Positions 1-8,903 are shown, numbered from the stretch's first letter. The stretch is 64,000 nt of DNA from Marinilongibacter aquaticus (GCF_020149935.1 NZ_CP083757.1:1550001-1614000), one strand, 5' to 3'. Made by a program: numbers and translations. The notes: generated by a model not told the origin, from the sequence alone.

Positions 1-3000
1 CTTATAAACAGTATTTGCGGAGGGCGAAACGACAATCTCCTCACCCGTTTGGCCATCGGACCAAAACACCTCTCCATTACACCCTTCAGCCGATAACACG
101 GCACGCTCACCGAAGCAAATCTCTTGGTTACCGCTCAAGTTTGTAGGCTCTATAACGGGCACAAGCAGTTTACCCAAATCTGAAGTTTCGATGCACGAAG
201 TCCCCTCTCCTTTATCAAAATCAATGCGTATACGATACGCCGCATTTTCTTCGGTTGCCGTCACTGGATAAATCAAAAGGTCGGGCTCTGTTCCATTTTG
301 TACACTTGCCCAAATACCCGATTCTATATCTCTTCTTTGCCATTCATAGTGCATTGCGATACCCCGAAAATCGGGTGGATGAAACCAAACCGAGTCGCCA
401 ATACACACGGATTGGTCATCCAGGCGGCCAACAAATTCATTGACGAATAGACTCGCTGAATCACTGATTATTTGACAATTTCCCGGATTCAAAATCACAC
501 GATACTGGCTCAAGTGAGGGTTTTCGGAATTCCCGATATTCGAAATTTTCAGATCATCGGTAAGTCCGTCGGGCAAATCAGACCAGCTTCCATCAAATGC
601 CTTTCTCTGCCATTGGTAAAATGCCTCACCCTCTGCCGAAGCCGTGAAGTGCACCGTATTGCCTTTGCAATTGATCTGATCCAAGGGCTGATTCACAAAG
701 CTCGGGTTTTCGGCCAATGGTACTTGAATTTCGAGTATATGCGTACAACTTTGGGCATTGCTAATTTCAATGGAATAAGCACCGGCCGCAAGCCCTTCGA
801 AAGTGCCCGAGGACTGAACAGGAAAGTTATTGAGACGATATTGATACGGTAAGTTATCTGTTTTCGGTATTAAAACTATGCTCCCGCTTTGATCTCCGGT
901 ACAAACCTCTGGCTTAATAGTATATTCGACCCGAGGGTTTTCCAACGTATCCAAAAGCACAAAAGAACGCTGGGTTTCGCAGGTAATAAAGGGAAATTCC
1001 TCTCTGTAGGCTGCATAATAACTTTGCTTTTCAGCAATATCTTCGAGCAAGAGTTTTTCGCCCAAATGAAAGGCCGCTTCTTCGTTTTCGCCCAAATACC
1101 AGAAAACCTGAGCACTGTTCTGCCCTGTACTGGCCACAAGTTCAATATCGGAATGCGGACAAAATGCAAAGGGAGCAGGCAAACCGTCAACCGAAAAGTC
1201 TGGACCTTTGGGATTGCTCATTTCAGCCGCTTCAATTGTTACCGAAACAGAGGTGGAACAAGTCCCTGAAAAGATCAACGCTTTCACCTCCGCCGCTTTA
1301 TCCAAGGTCAAGATCGATTCCGCCTCATCTATTTGCTCATCATTTACAATCCATTGATACGTATAAAGTCCGCTACCTCCTTCCGCTTCGGCATGAATAG
1401 CCACCGTATTGTTTAAATTTCCTTGCGGGCAAATCAAGCTTTGTGATGTGACCAAATCGCCCACAATCGCGGTATCGACAAACACCTGCACAGGTGTTCG
1501 TGGACTTTCACAAGCATTTGCATCCACTTGCGAAACGAAAAAGCTAAATGCCCCCGCAATGTCCGTTTCGGGAATGGGTGCGTCATGTTCGGCAAGTCCC
1601 CCGTTTTCATTTTGTCCATACCAAAGCAATGTATTTCCTGCATCGGGTTCTGCCGTCAAAGCCGAAGCTTCTGTATTTTCGCAAAAATGCCAGTTTTGCA
1701 CAAGTGGCGGGTTGGGCAATGCATACACTTTGAGCAGTACCGTTTGCGACAACAGCGTTCCACAATCGGAACGCACACGGCAAAAGAGTGATTTTCCATC
1801 CAAATCCAGAGACACATTTTGCAAGGTTAAAACTGCCGCATCTTCGCCCACTGCCTGTCCATCAAGCAACCATTCGTAGTACAAATCGCCTGAGCCCGTT
1901 GCTTCGATACCGAATTGCACATCGCCGCCCATGCAAACAGATTTACTTTCCAAATCTGAAAGAATTTGGGTCTTCGGACGAACCTGTAAATGAGCATTTG
2001 AAGAAATGGCCGTTCCACAAGCCGCAATCGCCTGAACTTGATAAAAACCCGAATCGGCCAATGCTAAGGGTGTAAAACCCAATTCGGCACCGCTTGCATT
2101 GGCCACACTATTGCCGCCCTTCAGCCATTGATAAGCTACCGCCCCGGCCCCTTCCGCCAAAACGGACCAATCGAAATTTTCACCTTCACAAAAAACTTGA
2201 TCCTGTAAATCCTTCGAAAATCTTGTCGGAATTTTCACCTCCAAATCAATGGGCATGAAAACACTTTCGCAAGCCGTTGCAGTATTCTTCAACTGCAGCA
2301 TAAACGCATAATGCCCAGAGACTTTAGCTATTGGCAGTGGCACAAATAGGGTATCATCCGTGATCGCCTGCTCTTGAATCCCTTGAAAATTGGCCAGTTC
2401 ATTGCCATCCAGTGAAAACACATCCGCGAATTGTAAACCAGAATACACGATAGCAAAAGTTTCTTCATCAGGACAAATGGGAGGAATTGAAGTGATTGGC
2501 ATTTCCGGAATGGGATTCACCTTGGCCAATACCGAATCGTATGGGCTGAAACAGCCGTTGGCATCCAAAGCCCTGAAATAATAATGCCTGCTTTCGCCCA
2601 AAATTGGCGTTTGGAATTGCGGCTGATTTTCGAGCACAACCCCGCCTTTATCCGTATACCATTCCACCGCCAAAGGGCTTTCTATTTCCAGATCCAAAAT
2701 ACCCGAACCGCAGACGCTATCCCGCTGCACCACAGTAGGCGAAGCAGGCTGAGAAAGGACAGTATACCCCGACCGCTCGCGATAAACGGCACAAGTGCCT
2801 TCCACCGGTTCGCCATTTCCATTCATGAGTATATTCTCGTACGTAATCTCCACACCAGCGGTAGTCACTTCTTTGGGCAGTCCTTCCACCAAAAGGTTGG
2901 GCGTATCTATCCCTTGAAATTGCGTACTCTCCACCAAATCCGCTCCATTCAATGACCATTGGTACGCTATGGGCAAACCTGTAATTCCATTGACGTAAAA

Positions 3001-3699
3001 GGCTTGGGTCGAACCCTCGCACAACGGATTGGTCGCGGTGGGTTTTATGGTACTCATGTAATTAATCCCTAAGGAAGCGGCCTGAGAAAAAGCATTACAA
3101 CCGTTTTGGTCGGTAATCTTGCAACGAAAGGCATCGTTGTCCGTCGTTTTTATGTTTACCAAACCCAGCGATGAACTCGTTACATTTTTGTATTTCGAAG
3201 AATTGGAAAGAGCCGAAAAAGGACCCGAAATGTCCGAAGCCATTTCCCATTGAAAAGACAATGCCCCCACTCCATTTGCGGCCACAATGAATTCTACATC
3301 GCTTCCATAGCACTGCAACAGATCGATAGGCTGTGCCGTTATTTCCGGCTTTTGAGCCGATACATAAAAGGGCTCGCTCCACGCTTCGTTTCCCGAGCTG
3401 CTGTTCGCAATTCTCACGCGAAAAACATATTCGCCAGTGAAATTCGACATCTCGATAATGAACGTATTGTAGCTGTAAGCAGCCGCATATCCACCGAAAT
3501 TCGACCAATTGCCTCCGGCATCTTGGCTTTCCAATTGATAAAAATCGGCATTTACTGTATTGGCACTAATTTGCAAGGTCTCGCCGGAGCACACAAAACC
3601 GCCTAGAGCTTGAGGCTGAGTAACAAAAGAAGGAGATTGGGCGAAAATCGTGCTATGCAAAAAACAGCACAGCCCGATTAAAAGGGTCAAGGTTTTCAT
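1..3699 (-). CDS. Large secreted Ig-like repeat protein (partial, 3' end outside the window)
   Basis: The frame is open from an ATG at 3697-3699 to the left edge, giving 1233 codons with no stop. It starts with a signal peptide (residues 1 to about 20, ending IFAQ) followed by many tandem Ig-like domains of roughly 80-100 residues. Domain hallmarks are CxG..VxF near the start of a repeat, a central YQW or YEW strand, and a DSGFYQVQ-type edge strand. The last visible repeat reads FWSDGQTGEEIVVSP, the common Ig-like surface-repeat form in Bacteroidota. Such proteins are usually exported to the cell surface, often by type IX secretion with a C-terminal sorting domain, but that end is not in view. 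It is probably an adhesin or structural surface protein. The function is inferred from architecture only. Confidence 0.85.
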   Translation of the reverse strand, partial: MKTLTLLIGLCCFLHSTIFAQSPSFVTQPQALGGFVCSGETLQISANTVNADFYQLESQDAGGNWSNFGGYAAAYSYNTFIIEMSNFTGEYVFRVRIANSSSGNEAWSEPFYVSAQKPEITAQPIDLLQCYGSDVEFIVAANGVGALSFQWEMASDISGPFSALSNSSKYKNVTSSSLGLVNIKTTDNDAFRCKITDQNGCNAFSQAASLGINYMSTIKPTATNPLCEGSTQAFYVNGITGLPIAYQWSLNGADLVESTQFQGIDTPNLLVEGLPKEVTTAGVEITYENILMNGNGEPVEGTCAVYRERSGYTVLSQPASPTVVQRDSVCGSGILDLEIESPLAVEWYTDKGGVVLENQPQFQTPILGESRHYYFRALDANGCFSPYDSVLAKVNPIPEMPITSIPPICPDEETFAIVYSGLQFADVFSLDGNELANFQGIQEQAITDDTLFVPLPIAKVSGHYAFMLQLKNTATACESVFMPIDLEVKIPTRFSKDLQDQVFCEGENFDWSVLAEGAGAVAYQWLKGGNSVANASGAELGFTPLALADSGFYQVQAIAACGTAISSNAHLQVRPKTQILSDLESKSVCMGGDVQFGIEATGSGDLYYEWLLDGQAVGEDAAVLTLQNVSLDLDGKSLFCRVRSDCGTLLSQTVLLKVYALPNPPLVQNWHFCENTEASALTAEPDAGNTLLWYGQNENGGLAEHDAPIPETDIAGAFSFFVSQVDANACESPRTPVQVFVDTAIVGDLVTSQSLICPQGNLNNTVAIHAEAEGGSGLYTYQWIVNDEQIDEAESILTLDKAAEVKALIFSGTCSTSVSVTIEAAEMSNPKGPDFSVDGLPAPFAFCPHSDIELVASTGQNSAQVFWYLGENEEAAFHLGEKLLLEDIAEKQSYYAAYREEFPFITCETQRSFVLLDTLENPRVEYTIKPEVCTGDQSGSIVLIPKTDNLPYQYRLNNFPVQSSGTFEGLAAGAYSIEISNAQSCTHILEIQVPLAENPSFVNQPLDQINCKGNTVHFTASAEGEAFYQWQRKAFDGSWSDLPDGLTDDLKISNIGNSENPHLSQYRVILNPGNCQIISDSASLFVNEFVGRLDDQSVCIGDSVWFHPPDFRGIAMHYEWQRRDIESGIWASVQNGTEPDLLIYPVTATEENAAYRIRIDFDKGEGTSCIETSDLGKLLVPVIEPTNLSGNQEICFGERAVLSAEGCNGEVFWSDGQTGEEIVVSPSANTVYK

Positions 3700-3818
3700 T
3701 GTCTTGGGATTTGGTAGCTTTCTGCCTGTGCCCATCAAGTTCCCAAAAAACAAATGCAATTACAAACGTATATTCTAACAAATCCTTTGATTCGTTCTAA
3801 GAAACGGTTTGTCCTAAA

Positions 3819-3851
3819 CAAAAAAAGCCCGAAACTTAAAGTCTCGGGCTT
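3819..3851 (-). terminator. Intrinsic terminator of ahpC-ahpD
   Basis: An 8-bp perfect stem (AAGCCCGA at 3825-3832, TCGGGCTT at 3844-3851) is followed on the minus strand by a T-run. It lies 17 bp downstream of the ahpD stop codon. Confidence 0.85.
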
Positions 3852-3868
3852 GCAAAATGTGGGCTTGC

Positions 3869-4456
3869 TTACAACAAAACCACAAAACTCTTGATCACAG
3901 AAACCAAGCGGATAGCGTCGAAAATACGGGCCTCAGTACCGCCGTGCGATTTCACCGACGCTTCGTGCGAAGTCACGCATTGTTCGCAACCGTTCAAAGC
4001 CGAAACACCCAGGCTGAGCAATTCGAAAAACTCTTTACCCAAAACAGGTTTCATCATCACAGACATACGAATACCTGCGGGCATATTTTGGTAGTTCTCG
4101 TTTTTGTGCATGAAATGGCGGAAACGGTAGAATACATTGTTGGCATTCATCAAAGAAACGCAAGCGGCCACTTCGTTGATTTCTTCGTCTGTCGCCTCTT
4201 GAGCACGGGCCATTTCTTCCAAAGCTTGCGTCAAGACTGCTGATTTCTCGTTAATCGCCACAGCCAAGGCCATCAACAAGGCTTCTTTGGGGCTCAAAAC
4301 TTCCGACTTCAGCACATTGCCCACATTGATTTTCAAGTCTTTCAAAAAGCGGGTATCCGCAGCATTGTGTGCATCAATCCATTTGCTTCCCAAGTTTTCG
4401 TCCAAATTCAACGACTCAAACAAGCTTTTTTTCGTATTAGCGGCTAATCCTATCAT
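3869..4456 (-). CDS. ahpD: Alkylhydroperoxidase AhpD (carboxymuconolactone decarboxylase family)
   Basis: This 195-aa protein carries the AhpD active-site signature CEQCVTSHE, with Cys157, Cys160 and His164. Glu145 lies 12 residues before the first cysteine, the same spacing as the proton-relay Glu and the CxxC of mycobacterial AhpD. In the family AhpD reduces oxidised AhpC through its CxxC and is itself recharged by a lipoamide-type system. It lies directly downstream of ahpC on the same strand, with 69 bp between them, and shares its promoter. A strong hairpin in that gap may set the ratio of the two messages. Length is slightly above the usual 175-180 aa. The assignment is secure from motif and neighbour. 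Confidence 0.93.
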   Translation of the reverse strand: MIGLAANTKKSLFESLNLDENLGSKWIDAHNAADTRFLKDLKINVGNVLKSEVLSPKEALLMALAVAINEKSAVLTQALEEMARAQEATDEEINEVAACVSLMNANNVFYRFRHFMHKNENYQNMPAGIRMSVMMKPVLGKEFFELLSLGVSALNGCEQCVTSHEASVKSHGGTEARIFDAIRLVSVIKSFVVLL

Positions 4457-4474
4457 GTGTTATTTCTTTAAGAA

Positions 4475-4496
4475 TCAGGCGGCCGAAGCCGCCTGA
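4475..4496 (-). other. Intercistronic C(UUCG)G hairpin between ahpC and ahpD
   Basis: On the minus-strand RNA this is a 9-bp perfect stem, TCAGGCGGC/GCCGCCTGA, closed by a UUCG tetraloop. No good T-run follows, so it is more likely a partial attenuator or an mRNA-stabilising processing structure that leaves ahpC better expressed than ahpD. Confidence 0.7.
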
Positions 4497-4525
4497 AAAT
4501 TCATAATTTGTGTCTTTAAAATTGA

Positions 4526-5068
4526 TTAAACGCTAAGCGTTTCTTCACCTTTTTTCCAGTTACAAGGACAAAGTTCGTCTGTTTGAAGAGCGTCCAGTAC
4601 ACGCAACACTTCGTCTACGTTACGGCCTACAGAAAGGTCGTTTGCAGAAACCCAACGGATTACACCCTGAGGATCTACGATGTAGGTCACACGGTAAGCG
4701 ATTTTCTCGTTTTCTTCCAAAATACCCAATTCTTCAGCCAAAGATTTTGAAGTATCGGCCAGCATAGGAAACTGAAGACCTTTCAAATCTTCGTGATGTT
4801 GTCTCCAAGCCAAGTGCACGAATTCTGAATCCGTAGATGCACCGATCAACACGGCATCACGATCTGCAAAATCTTCTACTTTCGCGTTGAAAGCGGCGAT
4901 TTCTGTAGGGCACACAAATGTGAAATCTTTTGGCCACCAGAACATCACCATCCATTTGTCGGCGTTTTTGTGGTCTTCAGAAGTAATATCGTAGAATTCG
5001 CTTCCTTTTTCAAGAGAAACTACTGATGTTTTTTTAAACTCTGGGAATTGTTTTCCTAATCCTAACAT
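4526..5068 (-). CDS. ahpC: Peroxiredoxin AhpC (alkyl hydroperoxide reductase C)
   Basis: This 180-aa 2-Cys peroxiredoxin has the peroxidatic cysteine in DFTFVCPTEI (Cys53) and C-terminal resolving cysteines in ELCPCNWKKG (Cys167, Cys169). The extra C-terminal cysteine is typical of AhpCs that work with AhpD rather than AhpF, which agrees with ahpD being the next gene. The enzyme reduces hydrogen peroxide, alkyl hydroperoxides and peroxynitrite in the cytoplasm. The gene is divergent from an OxyR homologue 170 bp away, so peroxide-inducible expression is expected. The start at 5068 is the only ATG that preserves the conserved N-terminus. Confidence 0.96.
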   Translation of the reverse strand: MLGLGKQFPEFKKTSVVSLEKGSEFYDITSEDHKNADKWMVMFWWPKDFTFVCPTEIAAFNAKVEDFADRDAVLIGASTDSEFVHLAWRQHHEDLKGLQFPMLADTSKSLAEELGILEENEKIAYRVTYIVDPQGVIRWVSANDLSVGRNVDEVLRVLDALQTDELCPCNWKKGEETLSV

Positions 5069-5116
5069 AATTCAAATTTTAAAATTAAATATTAAAATAA
5101 TCCAATTTTTATTCTT

Positions 5117-5153
5117 ATTATTTCAAAAATACTTCTGTTATACTTGAAATAAT
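5117..5153. promoter_or_regulatory. Inverted repeat, candidate OxyR operator
   Basis: A perfect 10-bp inverted repeat (ATTATTTCAA at 5117-5126, TTGAAATAAT at 5144-5153) with a 17-bp spacer lies in the AT-rich gap between divergent ahpC and oxyR. It is 49 bp upstream of the ahpC start. A minus-strand TATTTTTG (5124-5131), fitting the -7 element, overlaps the left arm. Binding by OxyR is inferred from position only. Confidence 0.5.
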
Positions 5154-5238
5154 TAAATATCTGATGCAAAAATGCAGCTTTGAGATATAATTGTCAAATA
5201 TAATTTCCTTATCATTGTATAATTTATACTTATACTAA

Positions 5239-6177
5239 ATGACACTCAATCAAATAAGCTATATAGAAGCCGTGGCTCGCCGGGGAAATTTCTCGAAAGC
5301 CGCCGAAGAATGCTGTGTTTCGCAACCCGCTCTCAGCATGCAGGTCAGGCAATTGGAGGATGAATTGGGCATGAAAATTTTCGACCGCGGGAAAAACGCC
5401 ATCCGACCCACGCCCAATGGCCAAGCCTTTATCAAACAGGCCAGAGCCGTATTGCTCGAAGTGGCCAAACTGAAAGAGATCGCCCACTTGAACCAAGAGC
5501 AGGTGGCCGGAAAAGTATCTGTGGGTATCATTCCCACCATTGCCCCCTACCTGCTGCCTTTGTTTATCCAAGCCTATACGCAGCAGTTCCCTGAAATCGA
5601 ATTGGATATACGCGAACTCACCACAGATGAAATCACTCAGCAAATTCTCGATTTCAAATTGGACATCGGAATTTTAGCCACTCCGCTCGAAATAGAAGAC
5701 CTGATCGAAGTGCCCCTTTTTTATGAACCCATGCTGGCCTATGTAAGTCCTCATTCGTCGATATACAACAAATCATTCGCCCTGCCGCACGAGATCAATC
5801 CCAATGAACTTTGGCTTTTGGAAGAAGGGCATTGCCTCCGCTCCCAGATTCTCAAGCTTTGCGAACTGAAACAACAAACGAACCTGAACCCGCAGATCAC
5901 TTTTCAGGCGGGCAGTATAGAAACCTTGATCCGCTTGGTCGATAAATACCAGGGCATCACCATTCTACCCGAACTGGCCACACTCGAGCTGCCAAAAGAG
6001 GCTTTGAAAAAAGTACGCAAATTTGCCGAGCCCGAGCCGCAACGCGAGGTAAGCCTTGTGCATCATGCCTATTTCAACAGAATTGCCGTTACCGAAAGCT
6101 TACGCAGCACTATTTTGAGCAAACTCCCCAAACATTTCCTGCAAAATCAAAAGAGCAATACACTTAAGCCCAAATAA
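5239..6177 (+). CDS. oxyR: Hydrogen peroxide-sensing LysR-type regulator OxyR
   Basis: This 312-aa LysR-family protein has an N-terminal winged HTH (residues about 1-60, with NFSKAAEECCVSQPALS as the recognition region) and a substrate-binding-like sensor domain. The sensor contains EEGHCLRSQILKLC, placing Cys199 and Cys208 at the same positions as the redox pair of E. coli OxyR. That strongly supports a true OxyR that forms an intramolecular disulfide on peroxide exposure. It is divergent from ahpC-ahpD, its expected main target. Extra cysteines occur in the HTH (Cys25, Cys26). It is followed by a hairpin shared with the convergent channel gene. Confidence 0.93.
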   Translation: MTLNQISYIEAVARRGNFSKAAEECCVSQPALSMQVRQLEDELGMKIFDRGKNAIRPTPNGQAFIKQARAVLLEVAKLKEIAHLNQEQVAGKVSVGIIPTIAPYLLPLFIQAYTQQFPEIELDIRELTTDEITQQILDFKLDIGILATPLEIEDLIEVPLFYEPMLAYVSPHSSIYNKSFALPHEINPNELWLLEEGHCLRSQILKLCELKQQTNLNPQITFQAGSIETLIRLVDKYQGITILPELATLELPKEALKKVRKFAEPEPQREVSLVHHAYFNRIAVTESLRSTILSKLPKHFLQNQKSNTLKPK

Positions 6178-6205
6178 AAAGGCAGGGCTTAAAAAGCCCC
6201 GCCTT
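6174..6205 (-). terminator. Intrinsic terminator of the CmpX-like gene
   Basis: A 12-bp stem with one mismatch (6179-6190 with 6194-6205) and a 3-nt loop. On the minus strand it is followed by TTTTTATTTG. It also lies just past the oxyR stop, but the plus side has no T-run. Confidence 0.8.
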
Positions 6206-6229
6206 AACGATATATAAAGGAAGTGAAAC

Positions 6230-7417
6230 TTATTTGTTTTTTTCGTTCAACTTATTGAAAAAGCGTTCCAATTGCTTGCCCGCAGCCTCTCGGCCACCCA
6301 AGCCAAATGAAAGTGCAAATGCTACAGCCACAGCCCCCAGTGTAAGTCCAAACGCCAGATTCACGATATTTTCGGCAATGCCCATCGTACTGAGCGAGAA
6401 AGCCAGAAAAATGCCAATCACAGCAAAACGAACGACCGGCACCAAAAAACCGCTGTCTTGGGTTTTGGCAATTGCATTGGCGGCGATATTCGAAATCACC
6501 ACTCCGGCCATCAGTACAATCAAACCGAAAAATATTTTCCCCGACACATGGAAAACTTCGGTCAGGATTTCTTCAACCATACCCAAATGCAGCTTGGCCA
6601 CCGCAGCGATAATGGCAGTAAACATGATAAAGAAAAGAGCAATATTGCCCATTATAACCGACAGCGAACGTGTGCCGATGATGTTTTTCAGGCCAATGTT
6701 TTCGGCCAGTGTATCCAAACCCAAATTTTTCAAAAGTTCGACAAGGATAGACACTACGTATTTTCCGACGATATAGAAAACGGCCAAAAGCAAAGCTGCG
6801 GCAATAATTTGCGGCACGGCAGCCAAAAGCGTGCTCAGCATTTCGGTGGCAGGCCCAGATACGGCCGTCATTTGTAGGGTATCCAAAGCCACGATCAATA
6901 CCGGCAGAAAAACCAAAATAAAGATGACTTGCTTCACAATCTTCGAAAGGCTCACTTTGCCTGCATCCAAGCCAATACGCTCGCCAAAGCCCTCGATACG
7001 CTCAGAAAGGAAACCGGTGGCTTCAGACATGATCATCGCAATCATATATCCTGCAAAAGCAATAAGGCCCGCCCCTATGAAATTGGGCACATAGCCCACA
7101 AATTTACCGAGCATGCTCTCCAAAGGAGCCAAGACGCCTTCTACGCCCATCATGCTCAAAACCACAATCAGCGTATATACCACAACCAAATAATAAAAGA
7201 GCTTGCTTACAAATTTGTCGAGACGGTACGGTGAATTAATTTTCTCAGCAATTTTCTCATCGATATCTGTTTTACTGAATAACCTCATTACCAAACGCCT
7301 AACCAAACCTGCGATAAAAAGGCCTATAATCAGTACCAGTAGAGCTCCTAAGACCCTCGGAAGGCCATTGCCGAACTGAGTAGAGAGGGAGTCAATCAAA
7401 CTGTTAAAGTAATCCAT
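6230..7417 (-). CDS. MscS-like / CmpX-type conserved TM-helix repeat protein
   Basis: This 395-aa, very hydrophobic protein has about nine predicted membrane segments, starting near residue 18. It repeats the glycine-rich helix motif of the conserved TM-helix family found in CmpX and MscS-like proteins (PNFIGAGLIAFAGYMIA, then VAVAFALSFGLGGREAAGK near the C-terminus). It ends shortly after that last motif, so the soluble beta and alpha/beta vestibule domains of canonical MscS are absent. A role in osmotic or membrane-tension response is likely from the family; channel activity is not proven by sequence. It is monocistronic, divergent from dinB, and has its own terminator. Confidence 0.82.
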   Translation of the reverse strand: MDYFNSLIDSLSTQFGNGLPRVLGALLVLIIGLFIAGLVRRLVMRLFSKTDIDEKIAEKINSPYRLDKFVSKLFYYLVVVYTLIVVLSMMGVEGVLAPLESMLGKFVGYVPNFIGAGLIAFAGYMIAMIMSEATGFLSERIEGFGERIGLDAGKVSLSKIVKQVIFILVFLPVLIVALDTLQMTAVSGPATEMLSTLLAAVPQIIAAALLLAVFYIVGKYVVSILVELLKNLGLDTLAENIGLKNIIGTRSLSVIMGNIALFFIMFTAIIAAVAKLHLGMVEEILTEVFHVSGKIFFGLIVLMAGVVISNIAANAIAKTQDSGFLVPVVRFAVIGIFLAFSLSTMGIAENIVNLAFGLTLGAVAVAFALSFGLGGREAAGKQLERFFNKLNEKNK

Positions 7418-7564
7418 GTTGTATGTTTATGTTAAAAAAATAAAAGAATCTCGAGTTGGGGATTTTTGTTTATCCGTTTTTTTGGACTAGGCCGACTGGG
7501 CAAAGTCACATAAAACCTCCTTTAGTCTAAAACACGTAGGCCTCATTCAGAAGAATAAAATTTA

Positions 7565-7601
7565 ATTTAGGATTTATTCCTAAATATTGGATTAATTCCA
7601 A
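7565..7601 (+). promoter_or_regulatory. Twin palindromic operator of the dinB-dnaE cassette
   Basis: Two tandem palindromes share the core GGATTWATTCC: a longer one at 7565-7585 (TTAGGA-N5-TCCTAA with flanking AT pairs) and one at 7587-7601 (TTGGA-N5-TCCAA). Their centres, 7575 and 7594, are 19 bp apart, close to two helical turns. The second palindrome covers the -33 TTG of the promoter, so a bound dimer would block transcription. A LexA-type or S24-family SOS repressor is the likely ligand by analogy; none is encoded nearby. Confidence 0.75.
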
Positions 7602-7617
7602 AATCAATTTACTTTTG
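7587..7617 (+). promoter_or_regulatory. Promoter of dinB-dnaE
   Basis: A Bacteroidota-type promoter: TTG at 7587-7589, 20-bp spacer, TACTTTTG at 7610-7617. The predicted start point falls at about 7622, which is the A of the dinB ATG, so the transcript is probably leaderless or nearly so. Confidence 0.7.
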
Positions 7618-7621
7618 ACAC

Positions 7622-8857
7622 ATGGATCGTACCATCTTGCACATGGATCTCGACACCTTCTTTGTGTCGGTAGAGCGGAAATTAGACAGCCGCCTGATAG
7701 GCAAACCCATACTCATCGGTGGAACCGGCGACCGAGGCGTGGTGTCTGCCGCCAGCTACGAAGCCCGCCCGCGGGTACAATCGGGCATGCCCATGAAATT
7801 GGCCCGTATGCTCTGCCCCGAAGCCATCGTGATCAAGGGCAATGCAGGCGTTTATACCGACCATTCACGCATTGTCACCGAAATCATCAAAGCACGTGTA
7901 CCCATCCTAGAAAAAGCCAGCGTAGATGAATTCTATGCCGACCTCTCGGGAATGGATAAGCATTTCGGCTGTGCAAAATACGCGTCCGAACTTCGGGAAA
8001 TCGTAAAAAAAGAAAGCGGTTTGCCTATCTCTTTCGGGCTTTCGATCAACAAGACAGTGGCCAAAGTGGCCACCAGCGAAATGAAGTCCAAAAGGCAAAC
8101 ACAGGGCAGCGACGAAGGCCTACTGAATGTAGAACGAGGACAAGAAAAACCCTTTCTTGCTCCATTGGCCGTAAAAAAAATCCCTATGGTAGGCGACAAA
8201 ACCTACCAAACGCTTTGCAACCTCGGCATAAAATGGGTGAAAAATGTGCAAGAATTGCCACTCGAAGTAATCAGTTCTGTTTTGGGCAAAAACGGGCACA
8301 CACTTTGGGAAAAGGCCAATGCCATAGATTATAGCCCCGTAATTGAGTATCACGAACGGAAATCGATCTCGAACGAAAGAACTTTCGGCAAAGATACCAC
8401 CGACATGCACAAGCTTCGCACCACCATCGAAGCCATGGCCGAACAATTGTGTTTTCAATTGCGGAGTGGCGGGAAAATCGCCAGCTGCATCAGCGTGCGT
8501 ATACGGTACTCCGATTTCCAAACCACCTCGAAACAGACAAAGATTGCCTACTCATCGGCCGATCACATCATGATCCCAAAAGTCTTGGAACTCTTCGAAA
8601 GCCTTTACAACAGACGGCTGCTGGTACGCTTGGTGGGGGTCAAGTTCAGCGACATCACCAATGGAAGCTATCAAATCAACCTTTTTGAAGACAGCCGGAA
8701 AACAGCCGACTTGTATGCGGGCATGGATAAAGTACGAAACAAATATGGCTCTCGGGCCATCATGCGGGCCTCTACATTTGGAGCCAAAACCATCGGCGGC
8801 ATGATGAACCCCTTCAATGGCGAACCGCCCATTGTACTGGCTCACCGAACGGGCTAA
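7622..8857 (+). CDS. dinB: Y-family DNA polymerase IV (DinB)
   Basis: This 411-aa translesion polymerase has the first catalytic Asp and steric-gate aromatics in ILHMDLDTFFVSVE, and the second acidic pair in SVDEFYADLSG (usual form SIDEAYLD). The palm and fingers are followed by HhH segments (KKIPMVGDKTYQTLCNLGI) and the little-finger domain. The length is ordinary for bacterial Pol IV but no clear C-terminal beta-clamp motif stands out. It is the first gene of a two-gene damage-tolerance cassette with a second dnaE starting 46 bp downstream. The promoter overlaps a twin palindromic operator, so damage-inducible repression is expected. Confidence 0.95.
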   Translation: MDRTILHMDLDTFFVSVERKLDSRLIGKPILIGGTGDRGVVSAASYEARPRVQSGMPMKLARMLCPEAIVIKGNAGVYTDHSRIVTEIIKARVPILEKASVDEFYADLSGMDKHFGCAKYASELREIVKKESGLPISFGLSINKTVAKVATSEMKSKRQTQGSDEGLLNVERGQEKPFLAPLAVKKIPMVGDKTYQTLCNLGIKWVKNVQELPLEVISSVLGKNGHTLWEKANAIDYSPVIEYHERKSISNERTFGKDTTDMHKLRTTIEAMAEQLCFQLRSGGKIASCISVRIRYSDFQTTSKQTKIAYSSADHIMIPKVLELFESLYNRRLLVRLVGVKFSDITNGSYQINLFEDSRKTADLYAGMDKVRNKYGSRAIMRASTFGAKTIGGMMNPFNGEPPIVLAHRTG

Positions 8858-8903
8858 TTGCAAACCCAAAAACAGCCTTGAAAACCTAGAATGTATTTTA
8901 AAA

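Noticed and set aside
7521-7531. TTTAGTCTAAA as a sixth Fur box
   Set aside because: The arms resemble the Fur half sites but the spacer is 1 bp instead of 7, and the neighbours (MscS-like and dinB) are not iron genes.
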